A stretch of 64,000 nucleotides of DNA from Cellulomonas aerilata (GTDB lineage Bacteria > Actinomycetota > Actinomycetes > Actinomycetales > Cellulomonadaceae), in NCBI RefSeq assembly GCF_007991755.1, contig NZ_BJYY01000001.1:620001-684000 (forward strand), given 5' to 3'. The translations under genes and the position numbers were made by a program. A model generated the notes under the pieces. The model was not told where the DNA came from and made no database searches. It saw only the letters and a program-made list of their open reading frames with translations. Positions 38,353-46,081 of the stretch are shown in pieces (positions within the stretch are counted from its first letter, which is position 1; every line of letters begins with the position of its first letter).

Positions 38353-39426
38353 TCACCCCGCCGGCGGCGGGCCCGTCGTCGTGCCGAGCTGGAGCTCGAC
38401 CGGCAGCACCGTCCCGGTGACCGGACGTCCGGCGGCGAGCTCGACGGCGGCCTCGCCCGCCAGGCGGCCCTTGTCGGCCAGGGGCTGGCGGACGCTGGTC
38501 AGCACGTCCGGCGCGAGCCACGGCAGCTCGATGCCGTCGAACCCGGCGACCGACACGTCCTGCGGGACACGCAGCCCCAGCTCGCGGGCGGCGAGCACCA
38601 CCCCGGACGCCAGCAGGTCGCTGAGCGCGACGACCGCCGTCGGCCGGTCCGGCCGGTCGAGGATCTGGTGGCCCGCGCTGCGCCCGTGCTCGACCAGGGA
38701 CGCCGGCGTCTCGACGACCAGGTCCGGCACGACTCCGGCATCGGCGATCCCGGCCAGCCGGCGACGGGTGTGCGCGTAGCCGGCACGGGTGCCGGCGTCG
38801 GCGTCCGGCTGCCCCAGCCGCCGGTCGTGCCCCCACGGCAGCGACACGACGCCGAACCGGCGGTGGCCGAGGAGGGTCAGCTCGCGGACCAGCAGCTCGG
38901 TGCCACCCCGGTCGTCGATGCCGACGTTCACCGTGGCCGAGCCGGGCCGGGCGGGGTCGTCGCCGATCTCCCCCTCGACGGAGACGACCGGGATGCCGCG
39001 GCGGGTCAGCGCGAGGACGACGCCGTCGTCGGGGCCGTTGGCGAGCACGACCACCGCGGCGTCCATCGCGGTGTGGCGCAGCAGCGGCGGCACCTCACCG
39101 GCCTCGGACGGCACGAGCAGCAGCCCGAGGCTCTGCTCGCTCAGCGCCTGGGCGAGGCCGTCGAGCATCTGGGTGGAGACCGGGTCGCGGAAGCTGCGTC
39201 GCAGCCGGTCGCCCACCACGACCCCGACGATGCCGGACCGTCCGCTGCGCAGCTGCTGCCCGAGCGGGTTCGGACCGGCGTACGCCAGGCGGGTCGCCGC
39301 GGCCAGCACCCGGTCGCGGGTCGCGGAGGCGATGGGGCCCGCACCGGAGAACGCGAGGGACGCCGTCGACACCGAGACGCCGGCCTCCGCGGCGACGTCC
39401 GCCAGGGTCGGTCGGGGGTGGGTCAC
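38353..39426 (-). CDS. LacI-family transcriptional regulator
   Basis: 357 residues. N-terminal HTH TLADVAAEAGVSVSTASLAF and hinge region, then a periplasmic-binding-like effector domain (from ~60) ending in DVSVAGFDGIELPWLAPDVL. GTG start at 39426, chosen because GGAGG lies eight bases upstream; the GTG at 39435 overlaps that site. Divergent from two MFS genes. Two palindromes of LacI-operator form lie between (see operators). The ligand is unknown; a sugar or related small molecule is typical. Confidence 0.9.
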   Translation of the reverse strand: MTHPRPTLADVAAEAGVSVSTASLAFSGAGPIASATRDRVLAAATRLAYAGPNPLGQQLRSGRSGIVGVVVGDRLRRSFRDPVSTQMLDGLAQALSEQSLGLLLVPSEAGEVPPLLRHTAMDAAVVVLANGPDDGVVLALTRRGIPVVSVEGEIGDDPARPGSATVNVGIDDRGGTELLVRELTLLGHRRFGVVSLPWGHDRRLGQPDADAGTRAGYAHTRRRLAGIADAGVVPDLVVETPASLVEHGRSAGHQILDRPDRPTAVVALSDLLASGVVLAARELGLRVPQDVSVAGFDGIELPWLAPDVLTSVRQPLADKGRLAGEAAVELAAGRPVTGTVLPVELQLGTTTGPPPAG

Positions 39427-39518
39427 CGGGCGCACCTCCGCTCTGGGGCCGGGGGTCAGGCGCCGGCTGCCTGCCCGTTTGACGGCGCGGTCAGCGTACC
39501 CACAGACTGGACGCACTC

Positions 39519-39534
39519 CCCGAATCGATTCGAC
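39519..39534. promoter_or_regulatory. LacI-type operator O1
   Basis: Core CGAATCGATTCG at 39521-39532, identical to that of O2 (39565-39582). Centre-to-centre distance is 47 bp. A possible TTGACG (39479-39484) with CAGACT 18 bases later would start transcription close to this site. Confidence 0.75.
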
Positions 39535-39564
39535 CGACGATGGTCGCGTCGTCGCTGCGCTGGT

Positions 39565-39582
39565 GGTCGAATCGATTCGACC
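39565..39582. promoter_or_regulatory. LacI-type operator O2
   Basis: Perfect 18-bp palindrome GGTCGAATCGATTCGACC with a central CG, as in LacI/PurR-class sites. It lies 28 bases before the chosen MFS start and would block transcription or elongation together with O1. Confidence 0.8.
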
Positions 39583-39609
39583 ATGACGACCGCCTGCCAG
39601 GAGAGCCCC

Positions 39610-41007
39610 GTGCGCCACGACCGGACCGTCCTCGAGGTCGTCGACGGACCCCGCCTGGCGCGGGCGCGATGGGCCCTCATGGGTCTGTTCATGCTCAGCG
39701 GTCTGATGTTCTCCAGCTGGCTCGCCCGCCTGCCGTCCGTGCGGGACGCCCTCGGGATGAGCCCGAGCGAGCTCGGCGCGGTCCTGCTGGCCGGGGCCGT
39801 CGGCGCTCTGCTGGCCGTCACCGTCGCGGGTGCGGTCGTCACCCGCTGGGGCGGCCGGGTGTCGCTGGTCCTGTCCTCGGTCGGGTTCGCGGTGGCGTTC
39901 GTGCTGCTGGGGCTGGGGCCCGCGGTCGGGTCCGTCCCGATCCTGGCCGTCGGCGTCTTCCTCAACGGCGTGTCGTTCGCGATCGGCAACGTGCCGCTCA
40001 ACGTCGAGTCCGCCGGCGTCGAGCGCCGCCTGGGCCGGACGGTCCTGCCGCACTTCCACGCCGCCTTCTCGGTGGGCGCGGTCCTCGGGTCCCTGCTGGG
40101 GGCCGCGATGGCGCAGCTCGAGGTCGGCCTGCTCGCGCAGTTCGTCGGCACGGGCGTGGTCGGGCTGGTGTGGCGCCTCGCGTCCGTCCCGCACGTCGTC
40201 CTCGACACCGCGCCGGTCGTGCGGTCCGCCCCGCACGGCGGCACGTCGGACGACGTCGTGGCGGTCGGGCCGCGCGGCGGCGGCCTGCGGACGGCCCTCG
40301 GCGCGTGGCGGGAGCGCCGCACCGTCCTCATCGGCTTCGTCATCATGTCCGCCGCCCTGTCCGAGGGGTCGGCGAACGACTGGCTCGCCCTGGCGGTCGT
40401 GGACGGCTTCGGCCGGACCGAGGCGGTCGGCGCCATCGTGTTCGGGGTGTTCGTCAGCGCCATGACGCTCGTGCGCATCCTCGGCACCCGCCTCATCGAC
40501 CGGTTCGGGCGCGTGCTCGTCCTGCGCGTCTCGGGGCTGGTGTCGATGGCCGGGCTGCTCGTGTTCGGGTTCGCGCCGAGCCTGGCGATCGCCGTCGCCG
40601 GGGTCGTCGCCTGGGGCCTGGGCGCGGCGCTGGCGGTCCCGATCGGCCTGGCGGCGGCGTCGGACGACCCGCTCCGCGCGGCCGGGCGGGTGTCGGTCGT
40701 CTCCGCGTTCTCCTCGATCGCGCACCTGGCGGCGCCGCCGCTGCTGGGCCTGGCCGCCGAGCACGTGGGCGCCCGCCACGCGCTGCTCCTCATCACCGCC
40801 GCCATGGTCGTCAGCGTCCTGCTGTCCCGGGAGGTCGAGCGGCCGGTCGACCAGCCGCTCGACCGGCCGGACGCCGCCCCCGGCGGTGCCCGGCCCGGGA
40901 GCCCGTCGGCCGACGCCGGCGAGCCGGTCCCGGTCGGCGTGGGGGAGACTGACGTCCTGCCCGCCGAGGGAGTCCTCGTCCCCACTCGTCGTGGAGCACC
41001 CGCATGA
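39610..41007 (+). CDS. MFS transporter, YbjJ-like, first of a paralogous pair
   Basis: 465 residues, about 12 helices. SSWLARLPSVRDALGMSPSE near the start and SEGSANDWLALAVVDGF in the second half match the YbjJ-like MFS group. The GTG at 39610 is preferred because AGGAG is six bases upstream; an ATG at 39583 in the same frame abuts O2 and has no RBS. A Pro/Gly-rich cytosolic tail ends the protein. ATGA overlap with the next MFS gene. The substrate is unknown; control by the divergent LacI protein is inferred from the operators. Confidence 0.88.
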   Translation: MRHDRTVLEVVDGPRLARARWALMGLFMLSGLMFSSWLARLPSVRDALGMSPSELGAVLLAGAVGALLAVTVAGAVVTRWGGRVSLVLSSVGFAVAFVLLGLGPAVGSVPILAVGVFLNGVSFAIGNVPLNVESAGVERRLGRTVLPHFHAAFSVGAVLGSLLGAAMAQLEVGLLAQFVGTGVVGLVWRLASVPHVVLDTAPVVRSAPHGGTSDDVVAVGPRGGGLRTALGAWRERRTVLIGFVIMSAALSEGSANDWLALAVVDGFGRTEAVGAIVFGVFVSAMTLVRILGTRLIDRFGRVLVLRVSGLVSMAGLLVFGFAPSLAIAVAGVVAWGLGAALAVPIGLAAASDDPLRAAGRVSVVSAFSSIAHLAAPPLLGLAAEHVGARHALLLITAAMVVSVLLSREVERPVDQPLDRPDAAPGGARPGSPSADAGEPVPVGVGETDVLPAEGVLVPTRRGAPA

Positions 41008-42311
41008 CCGCAGACCGTCCGACCGTCGAGCGCGCCGTCACCACGGCGTCCACCGCCGTGTTCGCGGTGTTCGTCCTCAACGGCTTCAACTTCGCCAGCT
41101 GGGCGTCCCGCCTCCCCGCCGTCCGCGACGCCCTGTCGCTGTCCGCGGCGCAGGTCGGCGTGCTGCTGCTCATCGGGTCCATCGGGTCCCTGGCCGCGCT
41201 GCCGGTGTCCGGGCTCGTCGTGCAGCGGCTCGGCGCCCGCCGAACGGTGGGGGCGTTCGCCACCGCCAACGTCGCCGGGCTGCTCGTGGCGGCTGCCGGT
41301 GTGGCGACCGGCCAGGTGGTCCTGGTCGGCGCCGGCCTCGTGCTGTTCGGCGTCGGCACCGGGGTCTGGGACGCGGCGATGAACCTCGAGGGAGCGCTCG
41401 TCGAGCAGCGCCTGGGCCGCACGGTCATGCCGCGCTACCACGCGGGGTTCTCGGTGGGCACCATGATCGGCGCCGGGGTCGGTGCGCTCGCCGCGCAGCT
41501 CGGCACGTCGGTCCTCGCGCACCTGCTCGTCGTCCTGGGGCTGAGCCTCGCCGGGACCCTGTGGGCGGTGCGGTCCTTCCTGCCCGCGGGGCACTTCGAC
41601 GCCGAGGTCCACGGGGGGTCGGCGTCCGGCGGTGCGGACGCCGACGGCGCCTCACCGGCGACCGCCTCGCGGACGACCGCCGCTGCGGAGGCCGGCGTCA
41701 GACGCGCGTTCGGGGCGTGGCTGGAGCCCCGCACCCTGCTCATCGGCCTCGTCGTGCTGGCCGCGGCCCTCACCGAGGGGTCCGCGAACGACTGGGTCGG
41801 CCTGGCCGTGGTGGACGGGTTCGACCAGAGCCACGCCGTGGGCGCCCTCACGTTCGGCGTGTTCGTCACCGCGATGACCGCCATGCGCCTGCTCGGCACC
41901 CACCTGCTCGACCGCTACGGCCGCATCGCGGTCCTGCGGCTGTGCGGCGCGCTGGCGATGGTCGGCCTGCTCGTCTTCGGGCTGTCTCCGTGGCTCCCGC
42001 TCGCGATGGTCGGCGTCGTCCTGTGGGGCCTGGGCGCCGCGCTGGGCTTCCCGGTCGGCATGAGCGCCGCGAGCGACGACCCGGTCCGTGCGCCCGCGCG
42101 GGTCAGCGTCGTGTCGACCATCGGGTACAGCGCGTTCCTGGCCGGCCCCCCGCTGCTCGGGCTGCTCGCGGAGCACGTCGGGTACCGCCAGGCGCTGCTC
42201 GCGATCGCGGTCCCCGTCGTCATCGGGCTGCTCGTCGTGCGGGCGGCCGCCCCGCTGACGTCCACGGGCACCGGCGACCCTGCGCAGGAGCGGGCCGGAC
42301 GCCCGGCGTAG
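41004..42311 (+). CDS. MFS transporter, YbjJ-like, second of a paralogous pair
   Basis: 435 residues, about 12 helices, clearly paralogous to the gene before it: FASWASRLPAVRDALSLSAA matches SSWLARLPSVRDALGMSPSE, and TEGSANDWVGLAVVDGF matches SEGSANDWLALAVVDGF. A loop of ~30 residues rich in Ala/Gly/Asp separates the two halves. The ATG overlaps the upstream stop, so both are made from one message. murB begins 10 bases after the stop and might be read through from this message. Confidence 0.88.
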   Translation: MTADRPTVERAVTTASTAVFAVFVLNGFNFASWASRLPAVRDALSLSAAQVGVLLLIGSIGSLAALPVSGLVVQRLGARRTVGAFATANVAGLLVAAAGVATGQVVLVGAGLVLFGVGTGVWDAAMNLEGALVEQRLGRTVMPRYHAGFSVGTMIGAGVGALAAQLGTSVLAHLLVVLGLSLAGTLWAVRSFLPAGHFDAEVHGGSASGGADADGASPATASRTTAAAEAGVRRAFGAWLEPRTLLIGLVVLAAALTEGSANDWVGLAVVDGFDQSHAVGALTFGVFVTAMTAMRLLGTHLLDRYGRIAVLRLCGALAMVGLLVFGLSPWLPLAMVGVVLWGLGAALGFPVGMSAASDDPVRAPARVSVVSTIGYSAFLAGPPLLGLLAEHVGYRQALLAIAVPVVIGLLVVRAAAPLTSTGTGDPAQERAGRPA

Positions 42312-42321
42312 CCTCGTCCCC

Positions 42322-43509
42322 ATGTCCGCCGCCCTCCCCACCGCCACGACGACCGGCACGACGACCGGCACGACCACCGCGGACCGCGCGGTCTCCCGGC
42401 CCGCTCCCGTCCTGGCCGACCTGACGACCCTGCGGCTGGGTGGCCCGGTGGGCCGGCTCGTCGAGACCGACTCGGCCGACGCGCTCGTCGAGGCGGTCCG
42501 CGCGGCGGACGCCGCCGGTGAGCCCCTGCTGGTGCTGGGCGGCGGCTCCAACCTGGTGGTGTCCGACGACGGCTTCCCGGGCGTCGTCGTGCGCGACACC
42601 CGGCGCGGCGTCCACGTCGACTCCGCCGACTCCTGCGGCGGGGCCAGCATCACGGTCCCGGCCGGCGAGGTGTGGGACGACCTGGTCGCCCGTGCGGTCC
42701 AGGAGGGGTGGGTCGGCGTCGAGGCGCTGTCCGGCATCCCCGGGTCGACGGGTGCGGCGCCGGTGCAGAACATCGGCGCCTACGGCCAGGAGGTCTCCGG
42801 GGTCGTCTCCACGGTCCGCGTCTGGGACCGCGAGCGCTCCCGCGTGCGCACCCTGCCGCTCGTCGACCTGAGGTTCGGGTACCGCACGTCGCTGCTCAAG
42901 CAGTCACTCCTCGAGCCCGGCTCCCCGTGGGGGCCCACGCCGCGCTACGTCGTGCTGGACGTCGGCATGCAGCTGCGCCGCGGCGACCAGTCCGCCCCCG
43001 TGGTCTACCCCGAGCTCGCCCGGCGGCTGGGGATCGCGGTCGGGGAGCGCACGAGCACCCGTGCCGTGCGCGACGCCGTCCTGGAGCTGCGCGGCGGCAA
43101 GGGCATGGTGCTCGACGACGCCGACCCGGACACCTGGAGCGCGGGGTCCTTCTTCACCAACCCCGTGCTGACCACCGCGCAGGCCGAGGGGCTGCCGCCG
43201 GGTGCGCCCCGGTTCCCGGTCCGGACGGCGGTCCCCGAGCGGACCACGGGCCCGAGCCTGGGACGGGTCGACCCGGACCTGGTCAAGACGAGCGCCGCGT
43301 GGCTGATCGAGCACGCCGGGTTCGGTCGCGGCTTCGGGCTGCCGGCGCAGGTGTCGCTGTCCACCAAGCACACCCTCGCCCTGACCAACCGCGGCGGGGG
43401 CACCGCCACGGAGCTCGTCGCGCTGGCCCGGACGATCCGCGACGGCGTCCGGGAGCGCTTCGGCATCACGCTGGAGCCGGAGCCGGTCCTGGTGGGTCTG
43501 ACGCTCTGA
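42322..43509 (+). CDS. murB: UDP-N-acetylenolpyruvoylglucosamine reductase
   Basis: 395-residue FAD enzyme that reduces UDP-GlcNAc-enolpyruvate to UDP-MurNAc in peptidoglycan synthesis. FAD domain LLVLGGGSNLVVSDDGF and IPGSTGAAPVQNIGAYGQE; catalytic region GYRTSLLK, SAGSFFTNPV (active-site Ser) and LEPEPVLVG (active-site Glu). The N-terminus has an unusual Thr-rich stretch (TATTTGTTTGTTTA) of ~20 residues. ATG start 10 bases after the MFS stop. The 3' end overlaps the convergent GntR gene by 44 bases. Confidence 0.95.
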   Translation: MSAALPTATTTGTTTGTTTADRAVSRPAPVLADLTTLRLGGPVGRLVETDSADALVEAVRAADAAGEPLLVLGGGSNLVVSDDGFPGVVVRDTRRGVHVDSADSCGGASITVPAGEVWDDLVARAVQEGWVGVEALSGIPGSTGAAPVQNIGAYGQEVSGVVSTVRVWDRERSRVRTLPLVDLRFGYRTSLLKQSLLEPGSPWGPTPRYVVLDVGMQLRRGDQSAPVVYPELARRLGIAVGERTSTRAVRDAVLELRGGKGMVLDDADPDTWSAGSFFTNPVLTTAQAEGLPPGAPRFPVRTAVPERTTGPSLGRVDPDLVKTSAAWLIEHAGFGRGFGLPAQVSLSTKHTLALTNRGGGTATELVALARTIRDGVRERFGITLEPEPVLVGLTL

Positions 43510-43960
43510 GCGTCCCGCGGGCCGGCGTGCGCGCGGCGTCCGAGTCGTCCGTGCCCGCCGTGCCCGCCGTGCCCGCCGTCCCCGATGTGCCGGCCGCGGG
43601 TGCCAGCAGCGCGCCGCGGACGACGTCGAGCACCTCGGCGTCGGTGAGGCCGGACGCCCGGGCGCTGCGAACCAGGGCGTGCGCGGCGCGCGCCACGGCG
43701 TCGTCCGGCGCGTCCCGGCCGGCGGCCACGACGGTGCCCGTGCGGCGCCGGGTGACCACGACCCCGGACGCCTCGAGCTCGCGGTAGGCCCGCGCGACGG
43801 TCCCCGCGGCCACGCCCAGGTCGGCGGCGAGGGCCCGGATCGTCGGCAGCCGGTCGCCCGCGCGCAGCCGGCCGGCGGCGACGTGCGCGAGGACCTGGGA
43901 CCGGATCTGCTCGAACGGGGGGACGCCCGCCGCCAGGTCGACCTCGAGCTGCAGGCTCAT
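43466..43960 (-). CDS. GntR-family regulator, YtrA-like
   Basis: 164 residues. A winged helix-turn-helix with PPFEQIRSQVLAHVAAGRL, GDRLPTIRALAADLGVAAGT and ASGVVVTRRRTGTVV is typical of the short YtrA subfamily, which has no large effector domain. The C-terminus is low complexity (repeated GTA). YtrA regulators usually control the membrane or ABC genes they sit with, here the coupled upstream membrane gene: its stop overlaps this ATG. The 3' end runs 44 bases into murB on the other strand. Confidence 0.85.
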   Translation of the reverse strand: MSLQLEVDLAAGVPPFEQIRSQVLAHVAAGRLRAGDRLPTIRALAADLGVAAGTVARAYRELEASGVVVTRRRTGTVVAAGRDAPDDAVARAAHALVRSARASGLTDAEVLDVVRGALLAPAAGTSGTAGTAGTAGTDDSDAARTPARGTLRASDPPGPAPAPA

Positions 43961-44886
43961 GCCGGCGCGTCGAGCCCGGCGGTGGCGAGGCCGGTCGGCG
44001 CTGCGACCGGGGTCGCCGGCACGAGCGCGAGGACGGTCCCGGTCAGCGCGACCGCCAGGCCGAGGGTGAGGGCACCGGACCCGAGGCCGGTGTGCAGGGC
44101 CGACTCAGACGCCACCCCGGGCACGACCGCATGGCCGACGCTGCGCAGCGCCGCGCCCGCCACCAGCAGCACCCCGGCAGCCGTCCACGCCAGCACGAGC
44201 TGCGTGCCGCGCAGCACCCGGTGCGCGGACAGGCGGCGCAGCGCCATGTCCCAGGCCGGGTCCGCGTCGGCCACCGACGGGCGGCGCGCCACCAGGCGCA
44301 GGACGCCCTCGGCGGCGAGCAGCACCACCAGGACCGCCGCCACCAGCGGCACCCCGAAGTACCAGCCGGGGAAGGGACCGGACGACGCGGCGCCGTCGGC
44401 GAAGGTGCGGGAGATCGCACGCCCGTCCTGCGACGCCCAGCCGCACGCCACCAGCGTGACGAGCGCGAGCGCGGCCCACCCCCACGCCGCCGCCCGAAGC
44501 CGCCGTGGCGCGACGTCGCGCACGGTGCGTCGGGTCAGCGGCGCACGCCGCAGCGTGCCGGACGGGCGCGGCCACGTCACCTCGCCGGCCGCCTGGACCG
44601 CGGCGAACGCGAGGCCGGCCGTGGCCGGCGCGAGTCCCAGGGCCACGCCCTGCGCCGGGCCGGCGACGAGCCGGGCGATCGCGGGCGGGACGAGGACGAC
44701 GGCGGCCAGCAGGGACGCCAGGGCGATCGCGTGCACCGTCCCGCCGTGCCGGACCGCCGCGCGCGCCGCCTGCGACGGCAGGGGGGCCGGACCTCGCGCG
44801 GCGGCCAGGAGCACCGTCAGCAGCCCGATGGCGACCGTGGCCGCGACGAGCAGCGCGAGGAGGACCAGACCGAGGGACGTCGCCAT
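43957..44886 (-). CDS. Membrane protein of unknown function
   Basis: 309 residues with about seven to eight hydrophobic segments, the first at residues 5-30. There is a basic loop PLTRRTVRDVAPRRLR in the middle. Nothing identifies a family. It is first in a two-gene operon with the GntR regulator, whose start overlaps its stop. A 30-bp imperfect palindrome lies 21 bases upstream of the ATG. In YtrA systems such partner proteins are often part of an export or stress response; that is inference only. Confidence 0.7.
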   Translation of the reverse strand: MATSLGLVLLALLVAATVAIGLLTVLLAAARGPAPLPSQAARAAVRHGGTVHAIALASLLAAVVLVPPAIARLVAGPAQGVALGLAPATAGLAFAAVQAAGEVTWPRPSGTLRRAPLTRRTVRDVAPRRLRAAAWGWAALALVTLVACGWASQDGRAISRTFADGAASSGPFPGWYFGVPLVAAVLVVLLAAEGVLRLVARRPSVADADPAWDMALRRLSAHRVLRGTQLVLAWTAAGVLLVAGAALRSVGHAVVPGVASESALHTGLGSGALTLGLAVALTGTVLALVPATPVAAPTGLATAGLDAPA

Positions 44887-44906
44887 GCCAGACCTCGCAG
44901 ATGTGC

Positions 44907-44936
44907 GTCAATGTGTCGAGTGATTGACACAATGAC
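44907..44936. promoter_or_regulatory. 30-bp imperfect palindrome, candidate GntR operator
   Basis: Arms run GTCAATGTGTC and GACACAATGAC around an 8-base centre, 21 bases upstream of the minus-strand membrane-protein ATG. The arms match except at one base (GTCAnTGTGTC). Position and shape fit autoregulation by the GntR protein of the same operon. Confidence 0.6.
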
Positions 44937-44988
44937 GGAGCCGGTCACTGAGGTCAACACCCGTCGGCGTGACGGGGAGCCCGCGGGC

Positions 44989-46017
44989 TCAGGCGGCGAC
45001 GGCCCTGTCGCACCACCGGTCGACGCCGGCCAGCAGCCGGGCGCGGGTGACGTCCGACGCCGTCGAGGCACGGATCGACGCGCGGGCGAGGTCGGCCAGC
45101 TCGGCGTCGGTGAAGCCGTGCACGGAGCGGGCCGTCTCGTACTGCGCGACCAGGCGGGACCCGAACAGCAGCGGGTCGTCGGCGCCGAGCGCCACGGTCG
45201 CCCCCGCGTCGACGAGCGCCCGCAGCGGGACCTGGTGGGCCTCGTCGAAGACCCCGAGGGAGACGTTGGACGCCGGGCACAGCTCGAGCGCCACCCCCTC
45301 GGCCGCGAGGCGCTCGAGCACCCGCGGGTCCTCCGCGGCCCGGACGCCGTGCCCGACCCGGTCCGGGTGCAGGTGGTCCAGCACGTCGGTCAGGTGCGCC
45401 GGACCGAGCAGCTCGCCGCCGTGCGGGACCGACGCGAGCCCGGCCCGGCGGGCGATCGCGAACGCCGGGCCGAACTCCGCCGTGTCCCCGCGCCGCTCGT
45501 CGTTGCTCAGCCCGAAGCCCACGACCTGGCCGGGACCGTCCCCGGCGTAGCGGGCCGCGAGCCGGGCGAGCGTGCGCGCCTCCAGCGGGTGACGCAGGCG
45601 CGACGACGCCACGACGACCGCCACCTCCACGCCGGTCGCCGCGCTCGCCTCCCGGGCCTCGTCGAGCACGATCTCCAGCGCCGGGGTCACCCCGCCGACG
45701 AAGGGCCCGTACGACGTCGGGTCCACCTGCATCTCCAGGCGGCCGGACCCCTCGGCGGCGTCGTCCTCGGCGGCCTCGCGCACGATGCGCCGCATCGACG
45801 CCTCCGACCGCACGCAGGCGCGGGCGGCGTCGTAGAGCCGCTGGAACCGGAACCAGCCGCGCGGGCCCGCGGCGAGCTGCAGCACGTCGGGCTCGAGCAG
45901 GGCGACCGGCAGCCGCACGCCCGCGTCCCCGGCCAGCTCGGCGAGGGTCGACGTGCGCATCGACCCGGTGAAGTGCAGGTGCAGGTGCGCCTTGGGCAGC
46001 GCGGCGAGGTCACGCAC
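44989..46017 (-). CDS. add: Adenosine deaminase family protein
   Basis: 342-residue amidohydrolase that converts adenosine to inosine. Zinc site KAHLHLHFTGSMR, then VPHGGE (catalytic Glu), RVGHGVRA (His) and GADDPLLFGS (Asp pair) are in the usual order. The last block starts with Ala rather than the common Ser/Thr before DDP. GTG start at 46017 puts the zinc motif about ten residues in, normal for the family. It follows the aminotransferase gene with a 64-base gap on the same strand. A related deaminase substrate cannot be excluded. Confidence 0.88.
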   Translation of the reverse strand: MRDLAALPKAHLHLHFTGSMRTSTLAELAGDAGVRLPVALLEPDVLQLAAGPRGWFRFQRLYDAARACVRSEASMRRIVREAAEDDAAEGSGRLEMQVDPTSYGPFVGGVTPALEIVLDEAREASAATGVEVAVVVASSRLRHPLEARTLARLAARYAGDGPGQVVGFGLSNDERRGDTAEFGPAFAIARRAGLASVPHGGELLGPAHLTDVLDHLHPDRVGHGVRAAEDPRVLERLAAEGVALELCPASNVSLGVFDEAHQVPLRALVDAGATVALGADDPLLFGSRLVAQYETARSVHGFTDAELADLARASIRASTASDVTRARLLAGVDRWCDRAVAA

Positions 46018-46081
46018 GCGGTCAGTCTGCCAGCCGCCCGGGAGGCCGCTCGCAGGTGGGGCCGGCGCGTGCGCGACGGGG

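Noticed and set aside
39583-39609. ATG at 39583 as the start of the first MFS gene
   Set aside because: It directly abuts operator O2 with no ribosome-binding site, while the GTG at 39610 has AGGAG six bases upstream. A leaderless start there is not excluded.
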